Shown one piece after another: positions 1 to 13,300 of a stretch of 64,000 nucleotides of DNA (position 1 is its first letter; the number at the start of each line of letters is the position of its first letter). The notes beneath the pieces were generated by a model. It had not been told where the DNA came from, made no database searches, and saw only the letters and a list, made by a program, of their open reading frames with translations. This DNA is from Bryum argenteum (lineage: Eukaryota > Streptophyta > Bryopsida > Bryales > Bryaceae), in the NCBI GenBank assembly GCA_037043015.1, contig CM073323.1:62001-126000 (forward strand), given 5' to 3'. The position numbers were made by a program, and so were the translations under genes.

Positions 1-3000
1 GGGCTTGGCACCAACATAATCCGTGTCAGCTGGACATCGAGTAGCATTGCCGATTCCCACTTGTTTAATTGCTCAGTCGCCACCCTCTTTGTAGCGTTGC
101 GTCGACAAGGACGAGAGCTTCGTATGTTCAGGAACTTATCGGGTTTGTCCGGTGCTGGAATGCTTGCAATACTCGCGGCAATCGCCATGTCATCGCCGAA
201 CTGCCTCTCGCTTGGCATAGGTGGTCTCTGTTGCAGCTGGAATCCTGCATCCTCCAAAGTCAAAATCTCGCGTGTCGTGAGGTTAGTTCCCTTTAACACC
301 GGCCAGATACGTGGAACCTTGGGCGAATCAGGGAACCACCTCCGCCGCTTCCCCGCTAGGCACCCTACAACATTGTCTGCACAGAAATAGAAGAATTGTG
401 CATAATTCTTGTTCTTAGAGCGGACATGCTTCACGCCGTGGTATGCAGGAGCAGGATCACCATTTTGAAGCCCACGATTGCACTTTCGGTTGGAGTCGGG
501 AATTATGGCGGTACAAATACGGGAACCCACTGAAGGCAGGCGGCGAATGTGCCACATCTTTGGTGAGCAGTCCTCTTCCAAAACCTTCGTGACGTGCTCC
601 ACCGGTCGTGATGGAACATGTGTTGTCTCCTCTACAACATGGTCATCATCGTCGTCGTCACCGTTATCTTCGAGCCGAATCGGAGTTGAAGGCGAACCTT
701 GTTGCCGGGTCTTCATAGTCTTTGGTTGTGAAAAGTTGACCTTGTCGAACCGGTGAGAGTCGTCGTCGCAGCCTGGTTCGGCATCGAGCCTCCGCTTCGT
801 GGATCCAAAAATCTCTTCTCCTGCGAACGATGCGGCTCCACTGAGAAATTTCTCCGCTCCAGGGATGAGGTCCATTGCCCGATATACTGACTTCAAATTA
901 CCAGTCGCAGTAGCAGAGCGAGTTGCCGCGCGGAACCGCAACTCCTCTTTGGTGGGACCAGTACCTGATCCTCGACCTTTGTCGTAGGCATTGTATCGGG
1001 TGCACTGAACAAAGGCACGGCAATAGTCTTCAATAGTAGCCTCGAAAATGTTATCACAAGCTTTGCCAGATTGCTTGCTCCATGAGGCATGCACAGTCTC
1101 TGACAAGTTGCACATCGGCATCTCCGCCCTTTGTTCCTCTGTAAGATCCTGCAACAGCAAAATTTGGAGAAGATGACAATATGGAGTAAGTGAACTGGAA
1201 ACACGGGACGGTAATTTAAAGGCAGGTTGAAATGACAGAATATCGAAAAAGTAATGATGAAACGTACCATGTTCATGTATCCGCCCCACTGCCAATATCG
1301 AAAGTGCCACCATGCCAACCAGTTGTCTAGCGCACGAATGTCAGAGTCACTTGCTGCTCCACTCGTAGACCACCATGAACGAATCGCCATGTATCGGGAC
1401 TCCGCTTCATCAGGTGTGCGCGCGTCCTTGTACTGGGTACAGATTCGCTTGTGCTCGTCTCGAAGCTCGGGCTTAATGTAAGAGTTTGTTGCTCTTTGCA
1501 TGCAAGTAGTCCAATGTAGTAGACATGAGCGTTCCTTATTAGGCATTGGAACGGTCTTATCACCTGAACCGTAGATCTCTCGAACAGCATTCTAGTTAGC
1601 CTGCGCGCTGTCAGCCATGAATCCCGCGAAATTAACGTTGTGAACCCCGTGCTCAGCCATGACAGCATTGATCCCTCTCCACAGGTATGATTGAGCATCT
1701 TGGGTTTCTGACATCATATCGCAGATTGCAATCGTCATCACCTTGCGATACGCTGAGTCGTAAACGTGGCAGGCAAAAGTTGTGTACCGTTTGATGCGCT
1801 TGACGTGATCGAACATCACCCATGCATGCTCCAGATCCCCTCCTGGTTGCATTCTCTTAACGAGATCAACGCCAGATCCCGGTCCGATCTCCGACATTTT
1901 GAAGACGAACACCTTGTCGGTCTTACTACCTTGGCCAGGAAATCTGTTCTCCTGCACATAGGGCCACCGAGAGGTGCCTCTCAATTCGCACACTCCATCG
2001 ATTATGCCCTTCTTTCCCATCCTTCTGAAGTGGGACACATTGTGTCGAATAGTGGGACTCGTGAAGCTCTCAAACTTGAACATAACATCCTGCATTTCAG
2101 ATTCCGTTAAGAATGATTGGGACTCGCCATCCTTCTTCAATAGGTAATCTCCAAGGAACTCCGTGCTTGCAGACAATGCAATCGCAGAGGGTGAGGCCTT
2201 CGGTGATCTTTCAAGCGCACCCTTTAACAATTGGTCACGGAGCTCTAAGGACTTCCTACATGTACCTTCTCCTACCGGGTGAGTGTGGTATCCAATATGG
2301 ATACATGCTCTGGTTGTATTGGTATCACCTGTGACATAATACATGATAGCAGAGCATTGCAGAATACAAGTCGGTTTTGCCTTGCATATAGCGCACATCA
2401 GTGTCGACTCAGAGTCTGGGCATTTCCCAAGGAACGGCTTCTTTGCAAAGCCATCCCACAACTTCTCATTTATCTCATCCGCTCGCCCGGGCCTATGAAG
2501 GAATCCGCACTCTGGATTCTCACATCGCAAATGACCAGCACAAGAAGCTGTGCGGAACGTAAGACCATGATCGTTTTGAATGTTTCGAGTCTGCAAATGG
2601 CACCATGTGTGACCGTCGTATTGCTTGTCCATCCCCAACAGTCTCTTCGCAGAGTTTGTCTTGGCTTCCAGAGGTGGGGGCGGAAACACGAAAATTACAT
2701 TGCCGTCATACTGGGGCGGCAAGAACTGAACAAATGAGTACTGATACATACTTAGATCTAACCTACAGAGTTCGCTCTTGGCCCCCTTCCTGAACTGCAG
2801 ATTCCGAATGCATGTGACAACACTGACAGATTCCTTGATTGATGGTGGACGCGGAGGCTTCTTGCTTAAACTCTCGGACTTAGAAGGAGAATGTGTTACC
2901 GACATAGTGTGATTAGTCTTTAGTAGGTGAGAATCCTGGGAAGCTGGTACAACCGTCTCTTTTGAAGACTCAACATCACTATCATCTAGCTTGATAATAG

Positions 3001-3325
3001 GGGTCAACGTTGCACATGACGGGACGACCTTGCACTCCGACACGGACGTTGCAACTACCGGATGAGATTGGATGACAAAGACTTCAACACGATCTCTGCG
3101 AGGATTGTAATATCCAAAGATACATCTTTCTCGACGATGGGCTCCATGTGCACAAAGATAAGACAACTTGCCTACATCATCCATGACTTCTTCCTCAAGG
3201 AAGATCGAATCTAATCCCAAATTGAACTTTGCAGACAACATTCTAGCAGTTACGACAATGCGACCATCAAATTGCGGTAGTACACGTAAAGGGGCACGCC
3301 CAGCATCTACTCGAATCGTTGCCAT
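1..3325 (-). pseudogene. MULE-like transposase, element 1 copy (3' end outside window)
   Basis: DDE transposase expected to bind the terminal inverted repeats and move the element. Start chosen at the ATG at 3325 (MATIRVD); upstream codons in frame lack an ATG. Exon 1 is 3325-1268, with donor GTACG. Exon 2 starts at 1148 after a TTGCAG acceptor and runs off the left edge. N-terminal half: Cys/His zinc region including CAGHLRC and HIGYHTHPV, resembling WRKY/GCM1-type fingers. DDE core: MFDHVKR, then GFMADSAQAN, then a region ending HFRYWQWGGYMNM. Exon 2 has EMPMCNLSETVH and later NLTTREILTLEDAG, both matched in element 2. One in-frame TAG (1592-1594) replaces the Trp of element 2 right after ADSAQAN; the frame is otherwise open on both sides. 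MULE family assignment is by motif pattern, not by search. Confidence 0.8.
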
Positions 3326-4003
3326 TCGTGAGAAACACAAGACACAAACAAGGCATGCAACAAGCACTACTTAGACAAGCTTGCAGTTCATTCGAAACCG
3401 GTTCAAATTTAGAATAATAGTAGCTGACGAGGATAATAAGTGCTATAAGTGGTAGTACTATGAACTATCGAAGTGGAGTCTCCACTGACATTGATGGCCT
3501 TGGAAGCATACTCAATGGACGTCATTCTTGTAAACTGACAGATCACAGAAATAAGCATGGGCCGGAAAAGGTATTAAAGAGTCTACGGAAAAAATAGAGG
3601 ATGTGGGATACTATGGCTCAATAAATCCCATGGGCGGTTTCATGTCCTCTTCAGCCATTGATGGCCCGGTATGCAGAGAATAAAATATTGAGCCTTTCGG
3701 ACGAAGACGGCTACTTTGAAGTGTTCACCCTTAAATGACAAGCCCCTCTGAAAATACAGTGGATACCAAGCCCGAGGGGCATGCACTGACGATTACGGGT
3801 TAATGAGAGTTAAGTAAGAGAGACGGCGGTTTGTTACAAGGACGCTTCTTAACTAATTAGAAAACAACGCCGTTTTTTTAAGGAAACGTGCATAGAATTA
3901 AAGGTTTCTGTCCACGTAGTGTCAGTAGACATATAGGACACCTCCTAGAGTTAAGAAACCGAGCATCTGCCGGGCTTTACACATCAGGAGGTATATCTTA
4001 GTG
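3326..4003. promoter_or_regulatory. Divergent intergenic region, element 1
   Basis: Lies between the leftward transposase and the rightward small basic ORF, so it should hold both promoters. No coding sequence is evident. The equivalent spacer in element 2 (44920-45480) has a clear TATA box; here I see only AT-rich stretches around 3840-3900 and no convincing TATA element. Confidence 0.4.
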
Positions 4004-4267
4004 ATGCCGCGAAATACAGCTGAGTATGATCAAAGTAGCAAGAGTACTAGAAGTAAGAAGCGGAAGAAAAGAGTACCTGGGGGACGCTTGTATTTCTCTA
4101 AAAAGCGATCGAGTGCGAGGCAGATGAAGAACAAAGATAGTCGGGGCAGCACAGTCGATATAGGCGATACAGCGAAAGCTTTACTTCCGATTTTAGAGAA
4201 CTTGGGCTCGGATTCACAGATGGGGCGCGCTCGAACTACGTACACCAGGCGCAAGAATCAGGCATGA
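4004..4267 (+). CDS. Small basic protein of the element, copy 1
   Basis: Unrecognised 87-residue ORF from the ATG at 4004. It is strongly basic near the start (KKRKKRVPGGRLYFSKKR), followed by a more neutral tail containing ALLPILENLGSD. Element 2 has an ORF with a similar basic patch (KKKRRGGTKFTNSKALRR) in the same place relative to the transposase, so this looks like a shared element gene and not a chance frame. The basic patch would suit nuclear entry or DNA binding; that is inference. A further possible exon at about 4338-4420 (acidic, ending before a GTAAGC donor) may belong to the same transcript. Function unknown. Confidence 0.45.
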   Translation: MPRNTAEYDQSSKSTRSKKRKKRVPGGRLYFSKKRSSARQMKNKDSRGSTVDIGDTAKALLPILENLGSDSQMGRARTTYTRRKNQA

Positions 4268-5601
4268 CTGCTCATATTCTCTAATATCTGAGATTCAATG
4301 TTTGAAAAGATATTCTAATTTGATAATACATATGCAGGATAGTGAGGGTGAGCTTGAAAAGAGTCTCAACATGGAGAATCACAAAGATGAAACGAGCAGC
4401 AGCAAGGACGATGAAGAAGGTAAGCAGTATTCTAAGCCAACATAGACAGGAACAATTACGCGATCAATTGATTTCTTGTTAGTTGAGGATTATTGCTCTA
4501 TGTAAATGTCGTTATCGATATACGTGATTACGATGGACAACAAAATCACTCGGGACGGAGCATGGAGCTTGATGCCGAGTTGTACCCGTTAAGACGATCG
4601 CGATCACCCTGGAAATGACCACAGCGGCCCTTCTTCATTGACATCGCACGAGCGCAATCGTCCTCTCCACTACCGACGGCCCATTAGGGAGCGCGATATT
4701 TTCGCGGCAGCCTTCCGCCAGTAAACGTTGCTCGAGGCCAATCGTACCTTGGGCTGCCCTATGCACAAAGGATTCTAGCAACCACTGTTGGCACAACCAC
4801 GATACTATCACCTTTTCGAAGTACGCTGTTGGGTTTAGGGTTTCGGGGGTCCTGAGGCTGGAGTGGAAGTCGGAGAAGCAGTGGAGTGGCAATCGGAGAG
4901 GCAGTTCAGGATCACAGCGATTGCGGCGCCATTGGAGAGGTGGCAAGCTTCATCGGGGCGGTAGTGCGGTACTGCTCCATCGACGCGGATTCACAGAGGC
5001 ACCTGCTTCATCGAAGCACCTGTATCATCGAGGTGGCGGCCGTCGCGGAGGCGCCACCTGCTTCATCGAGGCAGCGCCGGTGTGCTCTTGTGAGAGCTTT
5101 TTGTAGCGCAATTCGTCTGCCACAACCGGCATTATCTCATCGAAGAGGCTTCCAGACATCTCGACGGCGCAGTTGGGATTTCTAAGATTGGTCGGAGAAT
5201 CCCCTCGCCGGCACATGCCGCAGCTCGCAGCCACGGAAGTCATCCCGACGGCGCAGACGGCATCTCCTCGGAGTGGTCGGCTACTCGCTTTGGCGGCATC
5301 TCCTCGACACTGCGATTGCTGTTTTAGAGGCACAGCGACCACAGCTTGCCGGCACTGGTGCTACATCTCGTGCTCATTGACGTTGCGGCACATCCGCCAG
5401 TCACAGACACAGAGGTCTGAGCGAACGAGTCACCGTTCTAGACAAACCCTAGGTTGCAGGATCCTTTGAAATGCAGCCTTGATTTCAGATCTTGTATTTA
5501 TACCGAGCTTGGCCTCTAAGATTGTACTCTGATAAGTATTATCCTCGTGGCTATGCAGGTTCAAGGCGAGCAAGAAGTAGAGTGACCGTGTTGTCGTGTT
5601 T
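4268..5601. other. Spacer, element 1
   Basis: No complete gene is supported. It has a possible short acidic exon at 4338-4420 and a GC-rich stretch at 4800-5450 with imperfect short repeats built on CACCTGCTTCATCGA. A telomere-like GGGTTTAGGGTTT string sits near 4830; it is too short to be a telomere remnant. Confidence 0.35.
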
Positions 5602-6052
5602 ATGGGCGACTTAGAAAGTACCGTTGACTTCTATGCAGGTGAAGCCATGACGCAAGGGTCGCCAGTCGATATGGACCATGCCACGTCGAAGAATGCATCT
5701 GTTGGATCGCCAGCTCTTTTGGGGGAGGACGCCGAAGAAAATGCGTCACCTGGAGCAAGTACACCTGTCCCATCTGGAGTCATTCGTATTCATGACACGC
5801 CCGATGCTTCTCCTGGTAAGAACATTGATCTTTATCATTTCATTTATTCTGTTGTAAATTTAGAAGGGAGGGTAATATGCCGGAACTAGAGAGATAGCCG
5901 GACTCGCGGCAGTGCAACAATCAAGACAAATTCCGGCTATTGGGACACGGCGTGGCCAACATTCTATTGCGATTGGCTCCCTACGACCAGTGTGGGGTGG
6001 GGTGACATGTGAGCTTGAGACTAAAGGCGTCAACAGCGGCCAAAGCTTGAGG
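5602..6052 (+). CDS. Candidate 5' exons of the ParB/methyltransferase gene, element 1
   Basis: Exon candidates 5602-5815 (ATG start MGDLESTVDF, donor GTAAGA) and 5898-6052 (acceptor GATAG, donor GTACGT) join in frame and encode an acidic, low-complexity leader followed by GLAAVQQSRQIPAIGTRRG. Element 2 has two short exons in the same place upstream of its ParB exon (47816-47935 and from 49175). The link to the ParB exon at 10375 would need a 4.3-kb intron, and the phase does not match without another exon or a different splice site. Treat as a plausible but unproven 5' part. Confidence 0.3.
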
Positions 6053-6059
6053 GTACGTA

Positions 6060-9000
6060 TCACCTTTCCGTGAATAAATACAAGTGTTTGATGTCAGTAG
6101 GATGCGTGTGATGGCCGGGTGTGGGCTGAGAGCTTCCGGAGAGAAGAGATGTGGATGTGTAACGAGAATGCAGCACCGATTTCATGGGACTGATCTGGTG
6201 CGTGGATTGAAGTCGTAGATCTCGCTGGACCTTATGAACACGACGTGCAAGGGAGATTCGCACGAAGATACTTGAGAGTGGCGGCACAGGCATTCGACAG
6301 CAACCACAAGATACGCTAAAATTTGCACATGGCTTCGCGGGTACATAGAGTATCACCACGGTGCTCGGCGATGAAACAGGATGTGTGATGGCGCTATTAA
6401 AAGTGTTGGCGGTGATTTACGGACGCTTGCTCGTGGATAGTCGCGCAGGAGCCTTGAATGTCGGCAGAGGCCCTTCACAGCTCGCTCAGTCGAGCCGAAA
6501 TGAGCAATTGGGTACATGGAAACATGGTGTTCTAAGCTGATCTCGAAGCTCCTACTCGTTGTTACTGGATCACGGCAAGAAGGCTAAGATACCGAGCACC
6601 CCTGTCTAGCATGACCACGAGAGCTACAAGGTAGGATTGACCATTCCGGGGAGGTGCATCACTTAGTTCATGAGAGCAGGATGTGGGCGAGGCATTTTGA
6701 AAGTGGGAGTTGGAGTGATGAATGTTTGATGCTCGAGTCCTTGCTGAAAGCTCGTTGTGAGCAGAAAATGTGTAGGTGCCAATAGAATGCACCATTGATT
6801 TCATGGGACTGATCTGGTGCGTGGATTTAAGTCGCAGATCCCGCTGGATTTTATGACGCTTCGCCGTTCCCAGGACACTCGCACGAGGATAGAAGAAAGT
6901 GGCGGCACAGGCATTTGACAGCATGCACAAGCTACGATGGATTTGCACGGGGTTCAGGGGTACCAAGAGTATGACGACGTAAGTGGCGGCAGGGGTTCGC
7001 AGCTGCAAGAGGATGAGAGGAAGATGTGGGCAAGCCGCTGTGAAGTTAATGGCGGTCGTTGCCGGGACGCTTGCTCGGGGACACTCGTGCATGAGTCCTG
7101 AGTGGCGGCACAGGCCCTTGACATCATGCACAGGCTAGCTGATATGTGCAATTGGATACTCGGATCCATGGTGTCCAAAGCCCTGGGTCTCGGCAAGCTA
7201 TGCTAAAAGCTCCTGAATGTTGTTACTGGAATATTGTTTGATTCTGCGATGGCAGGAAGACGAAGCTGTCGAGCAAACCCTGCCCAGCATGACTGCGAGA
7301 GCTCCAAGGTTCGGTTAACCTTCCCGGGGTCGAGTAGCATTGAGTTCATGAGTGCAGGATGTGTGCAAGTTCATGAGAGCATGCTCTGTGCGAGGCATTT
7401 TGAAAGTGGCTTTGGTAGTGAAGTGTGTTTGATGGTCGGATCTTCTCTAAGAGCATGCGGTGAGAAGAGAATGTGGATGAGAAGGCTGGACCGATTTCAT
7501 GGGACTGATCGGGTGCTTGGTTTTAAGACACAGATCTCGCTGGCTTTATGAACAAGTTCCTGATGCTCCGACGTCCACGGGACGATCGTTCGTGGATAGA
7601 TGAGTGGCGGCACAGGCATCCGACAGCGACCTGAAATTACGATAAATATGCACGGGGCTTCGGGGGTACACTCGCGCATGAGTCCTGAATGGCGGCAGAG
7701 AACCTACACAGCTTGCACAGACTAGCCGATTTGAGCAATTGGGTACATGGGAACATGCTGTACTAAGCCTAAGGTAGCGGCACAGGCTCAGAGCAGATCT
7801 CGAACTCCTTGACGTTGTTACTGAATCACGGCAAGAAGGCGAAGCTGTCGAGCACCCCTGTCCAGCAAGACCACGAGGGCTACAAGGTAGGATTCCGGAG
7901 AGGTGCATCAATTAGTTCATGAGATCAGGATGTGTGCGAGTCATTTTGAAAGTGGGAGTTGGAGTGATGAATGTTTGATGGTCAAGTCTTTGCTGATAGC
8001 TCTTGAAGAGCAGAAAATGTGGAGGTGCCGATTGAATGCACCTTTGATATCATGGGACTGATCAGGTGCGTGGATTGATGTCGCAGATCTTGCTGGACTT
8101 TATGAAGAAGTACCTGATGCTTCGACGTGCACGTTACACTCTCAGAAGGATAGATGGAGTGGCGGCACAGGCATTCGACAGCATCAACAAGCTACACTAA
8201 ATTCTACACTAAATTCTCAAGAAGATCTAGGGGTACATGCAGTATGACGACGTAAGTGGCGGCACTGGCTCGCAGCTGTTAGGGATGAGAGGAGGATGTG
8301 CACCAGCCGCTGTGAAATTCAGGGCGGAGGCTGCCCACTCGCTGAGTAGGGGACAGTCGCACATGAGACCCGAGTGGCGGCACAGGCCCCAGACATCATG
8401 CACATGGGAAGATTCTTGCATTGGCAAGTATGCGAAGATGTCGAGCACCCCTGTCCAGCATGACTTAGAGGGCTCCGAAGTTCGGTCGACCTACCTGGGG
8501 TCGTGCATCAATTTGATAATGAAAGCATTGTGTTTCCGAGGTGTTGGCCGGGAGGGACATAAGTGCCGGCACGCCCTCTCGTCAGCATCTCTGGCGTACC
8601 TCGTGTGGTACCCCTCCCCGAGTGCCGGCAGCGGCAGAACCCCCGATGCCGCCGGAAGACCCACCTGAGCCCCGGCACTCCCATTCCCAACTCCGGAGGA
8701 CAACTCCTTGGCTTAAAATGTCACTCGTTAGGCTCGGGAGGGCCTCTTTCGAAGGCGGTTAGCCACGCATTGCACTGAAAGGGATGCACCATGGCAATTG
8801 GAGGTGGCAGCAGAGGCAATACAATTGCCGGCAGAGGCATTCGCGGTGGCGGCAGGCCCTCGTAGGTGGCGGCAGTGTGCTCGTTCGTTGAACATGTTCG
8901 TCGCGGCGCAGGTTCGATGGGTTTGTGCTCACAGGTCGTTCGTTGCGGCAGAGGATCCGTGGGTGGCTGCTGATTGGTCGTGAGTGGCGGCACAGGCATT

Positions 9001-9154
9001 TTAGTTCGTGCTCAGGAGTCGCCCGTGGCGTTACAGGTTCCGTGGTTGGCTTCTCATGTGTGGCGGCACGCGCATCCTGGGAGAACACCTGCATCGTTGG
9101 TCACCGCACTGGCGTCCTCTCCGAACGGGCTCCGTGGCGGCATCGGCTTCGTGG
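6060..9154. repeat. Degenerate long tandem repeat block in a presumed intron, element 1
   Basis: Five or so diverged copies of a unit about 550-700 bp long. Shared landmarks include CATGGGACTGATC near 6184, 6802, 7499 and 8053, the phrase CGAGCACCCCTGTC, and the recurring core GTGGCGGCACAGGC. From about 8800 the GTGGCGGCA core becomes denser. No conserved reading frame runs through the copies, so the many short ORFs here are taken as chance. Confidence 0.7.
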
Positions 9155-10076
9155 GTGGCGGCACTGTCCCTTATCAGTATCCAGATCTTGAGTGGCTTCA
9201 CGGGTACATCGTGTACGAAGCCGTGTACCAAGCCGTAAGCTTGCAGCTGCTAGACGCTGTCTCTGCATTATTGCAAGAAGGCGTAACTGTCGAGCACCCC
9301 CGTTGAGCATGATTGGAGATGCTTCAAGGTACGGCTTATCGTCCGAGGTCTTGCCTCAATTTGTTGATACGAGCAGGATGTGTCCATTGTGCCTGGAGAG
9401 TGTGCGGGGCGGCCGGGACTCTTGCACCTGGATGCTTGCGCATTGAGAGCCCTGAGTGGCGGTACAGGCTCCAGAGTGCATCCAATATACACTAAAATGG
9501 GTTAGTATCTGGTAATGAACCATTCCCAGATTTGTGCTTAAAATCTCCGCACTGACTGTGTCGTGATATTGGGAAGCAGATCGTGATCTTGGCCTTCGTG
9601 GATGGTTGCTCACGCTTCGGGCTGCGCTAGAGGTGTCTTGAGTGGCGGCACTGTCCCTTATCAGCATCCAGATCTTGAGTGGCTTCACGGGTACATCGTG
9701 TACGAAGCCATGTACCAAGCCGTAAGCTCGCAGCTGCTAGACGCTGTCTCTGCATTATTGCAAGAAGGCGTGACTGTCGAGCACCCCCGTTGAGCATGAT
9801 TGGAGATGCTTCAAGGTACGGCTTACCGTTCGTGGTCTAGCCTCAATTTGTTTATTAGAGCAGGATGTGTCCATTATGCCTGGAGAGTGTGCGGGGCGGC
9901 CGGGACTCTTGCACCTGGATGCTTGCGCATTGAGAGCCCTGAGTGGCGGTACAGGCTCCAGAGTGCATCCAATATACACTAAAATGGGTTAGTATCTGGT
10001 AATGAACCATTCCCAGATTTGTGCTTAAAATCTCCGCACTGATTTTGTCGTGATGTTGGGAAGCAGATCGTGATCT
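9155..10076. repeat. Recent 435-bp direct duplication, element 1
   Basis: Bases 9155-9589 recur at 9642-10076 (offset 487 bp) with only scattered differences by eye. It lies at the right end of the older degenerate block and uses the same GTGGCGGCA core, so it looks like continuing expansion of the same repeat. Confidence 0.85.
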
Positions 10077-10374
10077 AGACGAGATGTGCACAGAGCTTCA
10101 CGGGAACATTGTGATCCGTTCCCTAAATGAAAGCACATGTGCAATAGGTGGTGGTTGGTGCTTGCGAGATGCAGACAATGAGAGTCTCAACATGCCACAC
10201 GTGGCATCGTCATTCCAATTTCTCCTTGAGCTACGAATCCCGGCACAGCTCTTCGGAAGACTAGCTGCACGTCTCGGAGGAGCTCGATTGCGATGTCCCG
10301 GCAAAGGGGCTGTTGGGTATTGCTATTACACAATCTCATTTTGTATCAACTTGAATGTATGTGTTGTTTTGCAG

Positions 10375-13300
10375 ATGGAGGAATAGTTGGTGATGACGCC
10401 ATGGAAGAGGCGGAGGGCAACGTCTCAAAGGAGTTCGACGTTGCGAATGAAGGATGTCCACCTGACGAGTTCCCTGCTCTCGAGGTCGAGGAAGAAGAGC
10501 AAGCGGAAGCTGACATTCTATCGGAGGCCGATGTGAACAAGGAGGTGAATAACCTTGTTAGTTCGGAAGCTGCAAAGAGTGTCTCGAGAATTCAGCAGTT
10601 GCGCTTCCAACCCGTTCACAAATCAAGGATGTGCATCCCGCTTTGTCGAATGTTGGGGCTGCCAGTTGTGAGGCCAGCGATGAAATCCGACATAGCCAGG
10701 CTCCAAGATCACTTTCGAGATGTCGGCTACGTTGAAGGTCAAGGAGTCTTTTACGTTGCGATCGAGAACGACAACAAAGAACCAGGCAAGGTGAACACTG
10801 TGGACGTGACGGCTGAGATCATCTCCTCGTGGAGGCCTAATTGGGTGAAGGTAAATGCCGAATTTGAAGACTTCTTGCAAGCCGATCCTGATCTTCACAA
10901 GTTTTCAGGGAAAATGTTTCACGTTTGAGACGGGAACCACCGGTTGGAGGCTTGGTACCCATACATCAACGCAGAGAAATCCCATGATCCATCATGGCAT
11001 TTCAGGGTCGATTGCATCTTGTTAGACCTCAAAGGTGACAACATGACGGCGTTGACGGCGCTCCACGAAATAAACTGGTAAGTGCTAATTCCAACTTGTT
11101 CGTGCTATTTATCTTGCGTGTGTATTCGGCCTCGTGTTGGAAGCTGGATGTTTCAGGTGACTTTCAATAAGAACATTTTGTTGTAATTTGTTCCATGTGC
11201 AGGCGAGTGGAGAACAGTCATGTGCAGTTGAACCTTGTGCACAAGCTGTACCGGGTGCAGAGGATTGGGCGGCAAGAAGTGTCTTACTTCAAAGGGATAA
11301 TTACACCGGAGGAAGAAGCAGCATCCAACCTCAAAAACCTTACGAAGTCCACCTGGTTTAAGCTCACTGCCAGTGCACTTTGCAACGTTCTGTATCAGGT
11401 ACAATTCTCTTACTTAATTGACACCAAAATTTAATTGAATGCTCAACTTACATGGGAATGTTTTGCAGACGGAGTTCGCTCAAGAAGCAGCGAAGGCTGC
11501 CTCAGATTTCCGGCGTGATTGTCAGGCAGACAAATACACAGCAGCAAGTATTCACGACGCAGTCAACAAACGAGTGCAAGAGAAGAAAACTTCCCTTCTG
11601 AGCGAGTTGAGGAAGCAGTTACCGATTTGCCACCCCGATAATACTCCGAGGTTCCTCGAACTCATCAAGGAGCATTACGAGACGTTCCGGGAGATTGAGA
11701 TGTCCCAAGAGAAACTGTGGTATTTTGCGATCTCAGCGATGGACATCGACACGAAGCTGCTTTGGTTGGAACGTTGGAACAAGCCGCCCAAGTTCCGCGA
11801 AAATCAGCGGTTTCCTAAGGTTGGGTTCAGTGAGCAGACATACCTCAATTTCCTGAACAAGGCGACGTGGTGGTCTCAGGTATCCAGTCCATCAACTTTG
11901 CAATTCTATTTGGTCTCATTTGCTGCCATATTTTTTCTAACGATTCTTTGTGGTGTGACTTACGCAGTTATCCATTGCTGTTGCAAAGGATTTCGAGGAC
12001 GAGATGGACATGGGAAAGCAAGAGGTAAACTACAACCCACCAGGTGTAGATGAGCCGGTCGACACAGTGAGCGAGTATGTCGAGAGGATGAGAATTGCGT
12101 TATGGGAAAACGCATTTTTCAGGGAATTCTCGATCAAAGACAAGGAGCTGAACAAGGAAGGGGGAGGGAAGGGCGTTCACAAGAACAACCCTCCCGAGAA
12201 GCAGCCGAATTTCGAGAAGGCATCCTCTAGAGTGCTATACCGGTATGTGAAGCATGTTCTTCTCCCGGTGAAGGCAATTTCAAAGTCTCCAACGAGCTTC
12301 GTGAACTACACGAACACGAGCGATGAGAAATGTATGTATACTGCTGCGCAGCTCAAGGAGTACAAGAAGCAGCACTATGTACCATGTGGTTGGTACATGG
12401 ACATGCCGAAGGGTATGTTTCCTGAGTTTGAAGAAGACCTTCTATCCAAGCTTGAGCCCGAGCTTATGAAGTTGAAGGCAGTCATCGACCTTGACGACAG
12501 TCAGGCCACCACGAGCCGGCGTAAGCGCAAACCCCGTCCTCCCGTGGTGTCCCCTCCTGTTGGCGCCCCTCTTGATGCGAAGATTGACAACGATAATCAA
12601 GCGATTCCGAAGGACGCTGCTCTCGAACTCGATAAACGGGCCAACTCTCCAGTCGACGCCGATATGATCATTGAGGACCACTTTCAGAGCAGTCCTGCTC
12701 ACAATGAACGTGGTCCGCTACAGAAGAAAGCCCGCCTCGGTCATTTTTCAGGAAAGTCCTCTTCAAGCGCTACTGATACCATGATTGCAGCCGAAAGTTC
12801 CATGCTTCCTTCTGCAATTCGTGGTATGATGCTTGATATTCATCCAATAGGGGCTCCTACTGGCGCACGTGTCAAAATAATCAACGACACGTTAGTGCGA
12901 TGGTGAGATCTGAAGAAAATGACAGGCTCTTTCCCTGAGGAGTTCGAGATGGCAAAGAGCTTCCTTTCTGAGGTAAACAACTTCTGCTTTGTTGAGTTCC
13001 ATTACATCCATTCAAATGAGCTTTTGCTCTTAATTGATATCTTTGAATGCCAGGTTTCCGTAGGTCGCCGCTTGTATTTTGAAGGCGTCCCCGAAGTCGG
13101 TCGGCCTGGCATCGATTTGATGCTAGCGGAGTACCCAGATGGTCTACGTGTTCCGGGAGTCTCGGATCCCGAGCACCAGATTCCTCGTTGGAATTCAGAT
13201 CAAGAAACATTTTTGAAGACAATCGCGGAATTTGCGTACAGGTACCTGCATGACGACGGGGCGATTGTAATCTTTTACCCGGATTCGTATGCCGTGCATA

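Noticed and set aside
61-987. Several short plus-strand frames at the left edge
   Set aside because: The minus strand here encodes the C-terminal exon of the transposase, which matches element 2; the plus frames are shadows.
8491-9310. Many overlapping frames on both strands
   Set aside because: They follow the GTGGCGGCA repeat and are not conserved between repeat copies.
6060-10076. CRISPR-like regular repeats
   Set aside because: Units are hundreds of bases long and diverged, with no constant spacer length; this is a eukaryotic intron repeat.
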